A stretch of 38,383 bases of DNA from a virus: positions 1 through 38,383 of the IMG/VR virus record IMGVR_UViG_3300045885_000312; one strand, 5' to 3'. The notes beneath the pieces are model-generated. The model ran no database searches. It was not told the origin of the DNA and worked only from the letters and a program-made list of their open reading frames with translations. A program made the translations under genes and the position numbers. Of the stretch, positions 32,839 through 38,383 are shown in pieces (the first letter of the stretch is position 1; every line of letters starts with the position of its first letter).

Positions 32839-33434
32839 GGGCGGGTTTCCTCCTGGGAAGTGAGAGCGATTGATACGCCAAGTACCGCGCTCAGAGCCGT
32901 CAGCAATTTCGCTGATGGCTGTGTTTTGCCGTATTCCAGGCTTTTGACGGTTTGCGGGGAACAATCCAAATCCTCGGCCATCTGCTCCTGTGTCAAGCCG
33001 TGCACGCGGCGATACTGCCGTAGATAGGCGGGCAGTGTGGCGAGGGTGAGTCCATCAACCTGTGGCAACGTGGCAGAGCTGGTGAGATACGAGGCAGGGA
33101 CGCCTACAATATCGCGCAACGCCGTCAACGTGGGCCCGGTGGGGTAGCGTGTACGCGCATGTTCCAGATCGCTGAGCACGCTCTTCGCGAGCCCCAATAC
33201 CTCGGCGGCTCGCACCGTCGACAAGCGCTGCGCTGCACGCCACTCGCGAACCAGGCGGGCGACAGCGTAGCGGTCCATCTCTGCCTCGTGGCCGGGGCTG
33301 CGCATCCCGACAGAGAGCACCTCTCCAGAGGCGATGCAGACCGCACAAATCAGGCCAGGGGCACAAGTACATGGCGGACGCAAGAGCATTGCGCCATGGG
33401 AACAGATATAGCCTTCTGAACAGTAACAGGGCAC
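32835..33434 (-). CDS. Cysteine-rich tandem-XRE regulator
   Basis: This 199-aa protein starts at GTG 33434 with GAGGAG upstream. Residues 1-33 hold a dense cysteine cluster (CYC, ICS, CTCAPGLICAVC). Two XRE-type helix-turn-helix domains follow, at about 58-112 (LSTVRAAEVLGLAKSVLSDLEHA) and 135-190 (LTQEQMAEDLDCSPQTVKSLEYG). A fused pair of XRE domains with a likely zinc site is uncommon. It might bind a pair of half-sites such as the repeats at 33704-33888, but this is only inference. Alternative role: an early gene regulator. Confidence 0.8.
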   Translation of the reverse strand: MPCYCSEGYICSHGAMLLRPPCTCAPGLICAVCIASGEVLSVGMRSPGHEAEMDRYAVARLVREWRAAQRLSTVRAAEVLGLAKSVLSDLEHARTRYPTGPTLTALRDIVGVPASYLTSSATLPQVDGLTLATLPAYLRQYRRVHGLTQEQMAEDLDCSPQTVKSLEYGKTQPSAKLLTALSAVLGVSIALTSQEETRP

Positions 33435-33637
33435 TAGCGCGTCTCCTCTAGGCGATGGACCAAGGTCAAGAGGCGGTGTAAATGGCGGCGTTGCGCCGGT
33501 TTGAGGGAATGCCCAGCCAGCAACCGCAGCCGGGCATGGGCAAACACCTCGCGGTCGAGGCGCGACATCTGCGGGAAGGCCAGCTCGACACGAGCGAGAA
33601 GCACGTTATCAGGGGGAACGACGGGATCAGGCAGCAT
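33434..33637 (-). CDS. 67-aa early protein next to the iteron region
   Basis: ATG 33637 is preferred because AAGGAG lies 7-8 nt upstream. A GTG 21 nt earlier is in frame. The product is helical and basic (LLARVELAFPQMSRLDREVFAHARLRLLAGHSLKPAQRRHLHRLLTL). The stop overlaps the GTG of the next gene by one base. It is the first gene after the repeat-rich gap. Function unknown. Confidence 0.6.
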   Translation of the reverse strand: MLPDPVVPPDNVLLARVELAFPQMSRLDREVFAHARLRLLAGHSLKPAQRRHLHRLLTLVHRLEETR

Positions 33638-33882
33638 AGGGGTGTCTCCTTCGTTCACTACCTCGCGTGCGCGTCATGCGCGCATGATATACCCCGGAAA
33701 CATGCGTAACATTGGCCATAACCGTAATAAAACCAATAGGATTTTGTGTTACGACCCCCTGTATAACATTGCGTGACATTGGTATTAATGTCTGAATGTT
33801 ACGAGAGAGCCAGTAACACAAAAAAGTGTTGTATTTACTAGAGTTATTACGAATGTTATGCATGTTGTGCATGTTGTGCATG
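33638..33882. repeat. AT-rich gap with iteron-like repeats (candidate replication origin)
   Basis: The gap is repeat-rich. Copies of CCAATGTTACGC or its complement occur at 33704-33715, 33771-33782 (one base changed), and shorter versions at 33762-33771 and 33795-33803. At 33853-33888 four 9-bp units stand in tandem: ATGTTATGC, ATGTTGTGC twice and ATGTTACGC, the last running into the repA-like stop. An inverted repeat AACAC-N6-GTGTT lies at 33815-33830. Iterons beside a replication helicase gene suggest an origin or an autoregulatory site. No gene or clear promoter is seen. Confidence 0.65.
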
Positions 33883-35130
33883 TTACGCACGATCTTTCAG
33901 CGAGAGGACATACGCGCCACGGGTTGTGCGTTCGACTTCGCGGGCTTTCTGGCCACGCACTAACGTTTGTTGGATGCGGCGATACACGTCGCGGCTATCG
34001 GGTAAGTCGAGCGTGAGCAGCAATTCTTTGATGGTCAGTGGCGTTGGCGACGTGGCCAGGCAGGTATACACCTGCTGGCGTAAATCGCCGTACTGACCGT
34101 TCTTGGTGGTTTCGCCGCTATACGATAGCCAGCAGCGGCCATCCCGAAACAGCATTTCGAGGGTATGGATGGCATCTGCCCCACGCCGCACGAGGGCGGA
34201 TATCGTGAGTTGTTCCTGATCGCGTTCCACCATCAGGAGTGCATCAGCCACCGCTTGTTTCGCAATCGAGCCATGCAAGGTATCGAAGATGTTGACATCA
34301 TCGCGGGACCGCTTGCGGCGATGATCCAGGCCGACAATGGCGCAGTGTTCGGTTTTGCCGAGCCAGCGCAGCGGCAAGAGTTGTTGCCGCATGGTGCTAA
34401 AGGCATCGCCTTTCTTGTCATTGCCGGTATAGAGATACGACAGCGGATCGAGGATCACGAGCCGGGGATGCAATTCACGCACCATGGCGGTGAGATAGTC
34501 GACCAAGCCCTCATCAAAGCCGGGTAGCGTGTCATCAGACGTGAAGAAATGCATGGGATAGGGACCGCCTGGCGTCAGATCAGGGTCTAATTCGGCGAGG
34601 ATCAGCCGCGTATCGTCAGCATCGTCTTCCAGGCTAATCACGGCGACTGGGCCTTGGGGCACATCCCACTGATTCAGCCAGCGGCCATAATGGCTCATCG
34701 CCAGTGCCAGACTATAGGCCAGATAGCTTTTGCCACTTTTGGGCATCCCGCCTAAGATCGTGAGTCCCTCCGCGATGAGGCCAGGGACGATCCAGGCCGC
34801 TGGCTGAATCTGGCGGGCGAGCATCGCCTCCTCGCTGACAAAATCGAGCGGCGTAAACAGCCGGGTCGGGACCTGGCATGCTGCCAAAAGATCGGGCACC
34901 CAAATCCGTTTGCGGGCGCGTATGCCTGGCAAAAAGAGGCCGTAAAACAAATCCTTGCGTTCGCGCTGGATCACGGTGAGCCGGTCGATGATGGCCGGCT
35001 GAAAGGGGAGTTGTTGATTCTCCAGCCGCTTCATATCGAGCTGATTCAACAACTCGGTAATAAACGTTTCATCGGTTTCATCGACCAGCCAGCTTGTCAT
35101 TTGGGCGATATAGTTGGTACTCAAGTCCAT
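33883..35130 (-). CDS. RepA-like AAA/RecA-type replication helicase
   Basis: The 415-aa protein contains a RecA-like ATPase core of the RepA/AAA_25 group: Walker A GGMPKSGKS (127-135, Lys134), a VISLEDDADDTR segment, Walker B LVILD (224-228, Asp228), and GLDHRRK. A smaller winged-helix-like region lies at the C-terminus (about 345-405). It is a good replicative helicase candidate. GGGAGGAAG precedes ATG 35130. The iteron-like array lies directly after its stop. It shares little of the N-terminus of DnaB. Confidence 0.85.
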   Translation of the reverse strand: MDLSTNYIAQMTSWLVDETDETFITELLNQLDMKRLENQQLPFQPAIIDRLTVIQRERKDLFYGLFLPGIRARKRIWVPDLLAACQVPTRLFTPLDFVSEEAMLARQIQPAAWIVPGLIAEGLTILGGMPKSGKSYLAYSLALAMSHYGRWLNQWDVPQGPVAVISLEDDADDTRLILAELDPDLTPGGPYPMHFFTSDDTLPGFDEGLVDYLTAMVRELHPRLVILDPLSYLYTGNDKKGDAFSTMRQQLLPLRWLGKTEHCAIVGLDHRRKRSRDDVNIFDTLHGSIAKQAVADALLMVERDQEQLTISALVRRGADAIHTLEMLFRDGRCWLSYSGETTKNGQYGDLRQQVYTCLATSPTPLTIKELLLTLDLPDSRDVYRRIQQTLVRGQKAREVERTTRGAYVLSLKDRA

Positions 35131-35148
35131 CGCTGTCTCTTCCTCCCC

Positions 35149-35388
35149 TCATGGCTCCACTCCCAGCGCATCGAGTGCCCGTTGCACACTACAGCCCTCT
35201 AAGGCCGCAAGAAACGTCTCCAGTTCCTGTTCCGGGATGACATAGCGCTTACCCAACTTGCGATGCGGCAAGGTGTGGCGAAAGCAACGCAAGCGCACGG
35301 CATTGACCGTGAGGCCCAGCCGCTGCGCCACTTCGGCCAGGCTGAGATAGCGTTGCGGCTTGACCGGCATGGGGGCACGTTTCGGCAT
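35149..35388 (-). CDS. Excisionase-like MerR/HTH_17 protein
   Basis: The 79-aa protein has the pattern of small HTH_17 excisionase-family proteins: YLSLAEVAQRLGLTVNAVRLRCFRHTLPHRKLGKRYVIPEQELETFL. GGGAGGA precedes ATG 35388. It may act as Xis with the integrase or as an early regulator. Its location away from int, within the early operon before repA, leaves both options open. Confidence 0.75.
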   Translation of the reverse strand: MPKRAPMPVKPQRYLSLAEVAQRLGLTVNAVRLRCFRHTLPHRKLGKRYVIPEQELETFLAALEGCSVQRALDALGVEP

Positions 35389-35391
35389 GGC

Positions 35392-35610
35392 TCAGTCCTC
35401 CCGCGCGCGCTGGACGATATAACGCAGCCCTGTCGGGGCCACGTTGACGCATTGGCTTTCGCACCACGCCAACAAGCCGTCGGCCAGGTCGATGGGCACA
35501 TCTCGCACCTTGCCGCTGGTGAACGTGAGGATGACCAGCTCCCCGTCTAAGCGGACTTCCGCTAATGCCTCCAAGTTCAGATAGCGGTTTCCGAGGCGAA
35601 AAAGTCTCAT
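35392..35610 (-). CDS. 72-aa conserved-looking phage protein
   Basis: It begins MRLFRLGNRYLNLEALAEVRLDGELVILTF and continues with SGKVRDVPIDLADGLLAWCE, a short beta-rich pattern that recurs in small proteins of temperate phages. AAGGAGG precedes ATG 35610. Function unknown. Confidence 0.65.
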   Translation of the reverse strand: MRLFRLGNRYLNLEALAEVRLDGELVILTFTSGKVRDVPIDLADGLLAWCESQCVNVAPTGLRYIVQRARED

Positions 35611-35639
35611 GAGTAGGGGCCTCCTTGCTGGTGGGGGTG

Positions 35640-35960
35640 TTAATTCTGGTCAGGGATTATCGAATTGCAGGAAACCTCAGGATGTGTTTTATCGGAGCGG
35701 CAAGCATCAATATGCGATAAATCAAGGTCAGGGGGCTCACGATACCGCTCAGGCCAAATCTCTGCAGGATCAACGTTCAGTGCGGCGGCTATGGCCGCCT
35801 GAATGCGTTGTGACGGGCGATCAATCGCTTGACTTACCGCTGCCTTGCTTACCTCTAACTGACGCGCAATCTCAGCTAATGTGAGATTGCGTTGACGAAG
35901 CTGATACTGAATCCATGCGCGCTTTTTCGCAGGATCTCTAGGAATTCGCTGCGCTGGCAT
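35640..35960 (-). CDS. Ner-like HTH regulator (Cro counterpart)
   Basis: The 106-aa protein has a Mu Ner-type domain at the start: RAWIQYQLRQRNLTLAEIARQLEVSKAAVSQAI, NVDPAEIWPERY. The rest is polar and lacks a known domain. As first gene of the early operon, divergent from the repressor at 36103, it is the likely Cro-like switch. AAGGGATT before ATG 35960 is a weak ribosome site. Confidence 0.82.
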   Translation of the reverse strand: MPAQRIPRDPAKKRAWIQYQLRQRNLTLAEIARQLEVSKAAVSQAIDRPSQRIQAAIAAALNVDPAEIWPERYREPPDLDLSHIDACRSDKTHPEVSCNSIIPDQN

Positions 35961-36102
35961 GTATAATCCCTTATGTTTACTTGTAAACCTTATGGTAAAT
36001 ATCTCAAGATATTTCTTGAAATATTAGCATTGCGAGATTTTCCTTGCAAGGAAAATCTCGCAACATTTGTATTCTTTGTTTCTTGGGAGTCTATGCAGCT
36101 AA
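35961..36102. promoter_or_regulatory. Divergent genetic-switch region with three palindromes
   Basis: This AT-rich gap separates the Ner-like gene (-) and repressor (+). It holds GTTTAC-TT-GTAAAC (35975-35988), TCAAGA-TATT-TCTTGA (36004-36019, extended by ATAT arms at 35999-36024 with one mismatch) and a perfect 34-bp palindrome with half-site TTGCGAGATTTTCCTTG (36030-36063). On the minus strand TTGCAA and TAATAT are 17 bp apart and form a plausible early promoter, overlapping the big palindrome. A repressor promoter on the plus strand is less clear. Confidence 0.75.
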
Positions 36103-36669
36103 ATGATTGAACTATTGATTGGTGTTGACGAGCATAGGCAGGGATGCGTTATGGGGCGGCAGAAAAAACCAAAAGTTTTTGACCCTGAAACCGCAAGATT
36201 TCCTGAGCGTCTGAAAGAAATTGTTGGAGGAAATATCCGAGATTTTTCTCGACGCTGCGGAGTTTCAGATGCAATGATAGGGGATTATTTGCGGGGGGAA
36301 AGCCAGCCAGGTTTATCGGCGCTTGTGCAGATGGCACGGGCCGGAAACGTCTCTGTGGATTGGTTGGCATGGGGCAAGGGGAAGAAAGAGCCGAGAACTG
36401 CCTATGGCTCTTATCCAGAGTGCCAAGATGTCGCAATCTATGTTCATGAAGAGCCTATAGATATTGACTTGGTATTTCGAGACGGGGGATTCCTTGAAGA
36501 ATCTATTCAGGCGGTAGAGGTGGCAATAAGCAATACCAATGCATCCCTCTCGCCGCATAAGAAAACACGGATGATTAAATTATTATGTCAGTGGCAAAAG
36601 GAAAATGGGCGAAAAGATTTAGTGACAACCGCCACAGAATTACTGAGTTTACTCGACGATACCAAGTAA
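36103..36669 (+). CDS. CI-like repressor
   Basis: This 188-aa protein has a CI-type HTH: RFPERLKEIVGGNIRDFSRRCGVSDAMIGDYLRGESQPGLSALVQMARAGNVSVDWLAWGKG. The rest is helical and has no S24/LexA peptidase motif, so induction may not follow RecA-driven cleavage. ATG 36103 is used. ATG 36151 has a closer AGGGA and would shorten the protein by 16 residues without touching the HTH. A five-codon frame (36093-36110) with its own GGGAG overlaps the first start. Confidence 0.82.
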   Translation: MIELLIGVDEHRQGCVMGRQKKPKVFDPETARFPERLKEIVGGNIRDFSRRCGVSDAMIGDYLRGESQPGLSALVQMARAGNVSVDWLAWGKGKKEPRTAYGSYPECQDVAIYVHEEPIDIDLVFRDGGFLEESIQAVEVAISNTNASLSPHKKTRMIKLLCQWQKENGRKDLVTTATELLSLLDDTK

Positions 36670-36701
36670 GAATGTAGTGTTCCGATACCTAGCTCGGACG
36701 A

Positions 36702-36716
36702 CCATAAGGGTTTACG
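36702..36716 (+). promoter_or_regulatory. Second copy of the switch motif before the exported-protein gene
   Basis: CCATAAGGGTTTACG at 36702-36716 matches CCATAAGGTTTACAA of the switch region (minus strand, 35995-35981) with one base inserted. It lies between the repressor and the exported-protein gene, inside a gap of 110 bp that also has an imperfect 10-bp hairpin at 36709-36734. It may be another operator. Confidence 0.4.
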
Positions 36717-36779
36717 CCTTTTTGGGCGAAAACCTCATAATCCCGGTGTTCCACCTGTATTTTTCAGTAGGGAGGGGCT

Positions 36780-37193
36780 ATGCACAGTGTGAGGGTGAGC
36801 TTTGCGCTTGTGGGGCTCGGGCTTCTCGTCCTGCCCTTGCTGGTGTGTGCAGCCCCTGTGTATCTCACGTGTACGCTCAAGGCGAGCGAGACGACCTATC
36901 AAGTATCATTGACTGTCGAGCAGGAGCAGGGAACGGTCACCACGACTTCTGAGAATGGCGCGGCTTTTAAAGCTCAAGGATTCTTTACCCCGGATACGAT
37001 AACGTTCCAGGAGGTTATGCCGTCAACAACGGGGATCATGACAACCAGAAGATTTCAATTACAGCGTAAAGATTTATCGATTCAGGAAACGCTCATTATA
37101 GAAGCGCCGAAATTTAAAACACAGATTGCCCCTGTATCGATTAGTCGTTATGGGACCTGTCAGATTGTTGCTGCAACCAAGAATAAGATTTGA
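36780..37193 (+). CDS. Exported protein near integrase (lysogenic-conversion candidate)
   Basis: The 137-aa protein starts with a signal peptide (VRVSFALVGLGLLVLPLLVC and AAP as probable cut) followed by a beta-rich domain with two cysteines (LTC, GTC). GGGAGGGG precedes the ATG. It stands alone between repressor and integrase, a common site for genes expressed in the lysogen. No known family is recognised. Envelope or surface function, such as exclusion of other phages, is inference. Confidence 0.72.
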   Translation: MHSVRVSFALVGLGLLVLPLLVCAAPVYLTCTLKASETTYQVSLTVEQEQGTVTTTSENGAAFKAQGFFTPDTITFQEVMPSTTGIMTTRRFQLQRKDLSIQETLIIEAPKFKTQIAPVSISRYGTCQIVAATKNKI

Positions 37194-37241
37194 AGATTGC
37201 TGACAGTGTAGCAAGCCTAAACGTCGTAGGCATGGGGCACC

Positions 37242-38291
37242 ATGACCATCTTTCTCCGCGGCACATCTTGGTACTACGAATTTCAATTGCGGGGTGTCCG
37301 TCATGTGAAGGCGCTTGGACCGATTACCAAAACTCAGGCGAAGCGTGAGGAGCAACTGGCGCGTGCCAAAGCTCTCGAAGGGACACTTGCCGCACAGGCA
37401 CCACGCAGCAGTCCACGCTTTGCCACCTTCGCCCATGAGTATCTCCCCTGGTACGCCAGTAGTCGCCGTCCGAGCAGTGCCCGGCGGTATCGGGATGCCC
37501 TGAAACCCCTCGTGGCCTTCTTTGGCCCAGAACGGCTCGCCCATCTTTCTCTGCTCAGTGTCGAACGGTATAAGCAATACCGGCTGGCACAAGGCGTGAG
37601 TCCGGTCACCGTCAATGCCGAGCTGAAAACGCTCCGCCACATGTACAGTACCGCGCTCGCGTGGGGCAAACTGACCACGAACCCCCTGGCCACCCTGAAG
37701 CGCTATCGGACGGCCATACGTCACATGCGCACCTTGAGCATGGACGAAGAAGCCCGCTTACTGGCCGCCTGTTCGAACACGGTACGACCGCTCGTACTCG
37801 TGGCCTTGTATGCCGGGTTGCGACGTGGAGAACTTTTAGCGCTCCGGTGGGGGCATGTCGATCTGGCGCATCGTCTGGTTACGGTCGACGCGGCGACCGC
37901 CAAGTCGGGCAAGACCCGCAGTATCCCGCTGAATGCCACCGCGCTTGCGGCTTTCCAGGGCCTGTACACGGGGCAGACACGCGACGAGCCGGTATTTCTG
38001 AACTTCTACGGGCAACCGCTTTATGATCCCAACTGGGGTCTACGGCAAGCGATCTCTCGCAGCGGCATTGCCCCATGCCGTTTGCACGATCTGCGGCATA
38101 CCTTCGCCAGTCGCCTGGTCCAGGCCGGCGCCGATCTGCGCAGTGTCCAGGAGCTCATGGGCCATGCCAGTCTGCGCGATACCGAACGTTATTTGCACCT
38201 GCAACCCGGCCAGACGCGCACCGCAGTCGCGCTTCTCGACTCCCATCAAAAATCCCAACAGCAGAAATCTCCCAGAAAAATAAAAGGATGA
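37242..38291 (+). CDS. int: Tyrosine integrase
   Basis: The 349-aa integrase has a basic N-terminal region, a SAM-like core-binding domain at about 58-155 (FATFAHEYLPWYASSRRPSSARRYRDALKPL) and a catalytic domain with Arg194 (GLRRGEL), probable Lys221 or Lys224 (KSGKTR), His282-x-x-Arg285 (HDLRHTF), His308 (MGHAS) and nucleophile Tyr317 (ERYLHL). It integrates the circular genome at attP, probably in the adjacent 36-417 region. The last 11 codons lie inside the terminal repeat. The ribosome site is weak. Confidence 0.95.
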   Translation: MTIFLRGTSWYYEFQLRGVRHVKALGPITKTQAKREEQLARAKALEGTLAAQAPRSSPRFATFAHEYLPWYASSRRPSSARRYRDALKPLVAFFGPERLAHLSLLSVERYKQYRLAQGVSPVTVNAELKTLRHMYSTALAWGKLTTNPLATLKRYRTAIRHMRTLSMDEEARLLAACSNTVRPLVLVALYAGLRRGELLALRWGHVDLAHRLVTVDAATAKSGKTRSIPLNATALAAFQGLYTGQTRDEPVFLNFYGQPLYDPNWGLRQAISRSGIAPCRLHDLRHTFASRLVQAGADLRSVQELMGHASLRDTERYLHLQPGQTRTAVALLDSHQKSQQQKSPRKIKG

Positions 38292-38383
38292 TTCTTCTTT
38301 TATATCAACAGGTTCTACGCTACCAAAGTTTCTCCTCCGCTGACCGACGTAGTCAGCTTATAACTATTTTCCCTTGGAACTGT
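38257..38383. repeat. Second copy of the 127-bp terminal repeat
   Basis: Identical to bases 1-127. It starts inside the last codons of the integrase and runs into the non-coding region that continues at position 36. Merge it with the first copy before counting genes or mapping reads. Confidence 0.93.

Noticed and set aside
32245-33027. Plus-strand 260-codon frame opposite recT and the XRE gene
   Set aside because: It crosses two recognisable minus-strand genes and has no family pattern.
33853-33888. CRISPR array
   Set aside because: The units are only 9 bp, in direct contact and without spacers; no cas genes are present.
35961-35987. Minus-strand promoter TTTACA-N16-TATACA for the Ner-like gene
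   Set aside because: The -10 would overlap the start codon, so the transcript would begin inside the gene. TTGCAA-N17-TAATAT further upstream fits better.
1-38383. tRNA genes, reverse transcriptase or diversity-generating element, toxin-antitoxin pair
   Set aside because: I looked for cloverleaf-like T-loop sequences, a reverse-transcriptase motif near the fibre genes, and toxin-like pairs, and saw none. A tRNA search program would be needed to be sure.

Overview
The window is the complete genome of a temperate, tailed siphovirus (Caudoviricetes), read as a circular molecule. The first 127 bases are repeated exactly as the last 127, so the unit genome is about 38,256 bp and position 38256 joins position 1. 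A tyrosine integrase, a divergent repressor/Ner-like switch, an HK97-type head module and a long tape measure support a temperate siphovirus. The host is probably a Gram-negative bacterium of moderately high GC. This is suggested by Sec-type signal peptides, Shine-Dalgarno starts and a lambda/gene-transfer-agent (GTA)-style tail tip, but nothing in the sequence names the host.

Layout, left to right. 1-417: gene-free region after the integrase with a likely attP and a near-consensus sigma70 promoter. 418-5061: four overlapping genes for cysteine-rich proteins with signal peptides (fibre-like, LamG-like, beta-helix plus discoidin-like, and a small beta-rich protein). 5075-7731: packaging (HNH nuclease, TerS, TerL). 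7728-8004: a small DUF2292-like gene and a probable intrinsic terminator. 8018-14648: portal, S49 protease, HK97 capsid, cement-like proteins, connectors and tail completion. 14660-28542: tail tube, G/T chaperones with a -1 frameshift site, tape measure, a doubled DUF2460-like protein, a DUF2163 hub, NlpC/P60, a tail-tip protein with a propeller-like insertion, and two fibre-like genes. 28671-29009: an XhlA-like holin candidate.

From 35960 down to 29012 the minus strand carries the early operon: Ner-like regulator, small conserved protein, excisionase-like protein, RepA-like helicase, an iteron-like array, an unusual double-XRE protein, RecT, a HTH-MazG-like fusion, a VRR-NUC nuclease and a stack of tiny zinc-finger-like genes that mostly overlap by 4-8 nt. 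The early and late operons converge 2 nt apart at 29009/29012. 36103-38291 (+) holds the repressor, another exported protein, and the integrase.

The early genes replicate and recombine the genome, TerS/TerL/HNH package it into HK97-type heads, and the lambda/GTA-like tail delivers it. The most unusual part is the left-end cassette of exported, cysteine-rich, fibre-like proteins behind a sigma70-like promoter. After integration it would lie at one prophage end, with a further exported protein near the other. This suggests host-surface modification or extracellular proteins rather than ordinary virion parts. No separate endolysin was found.
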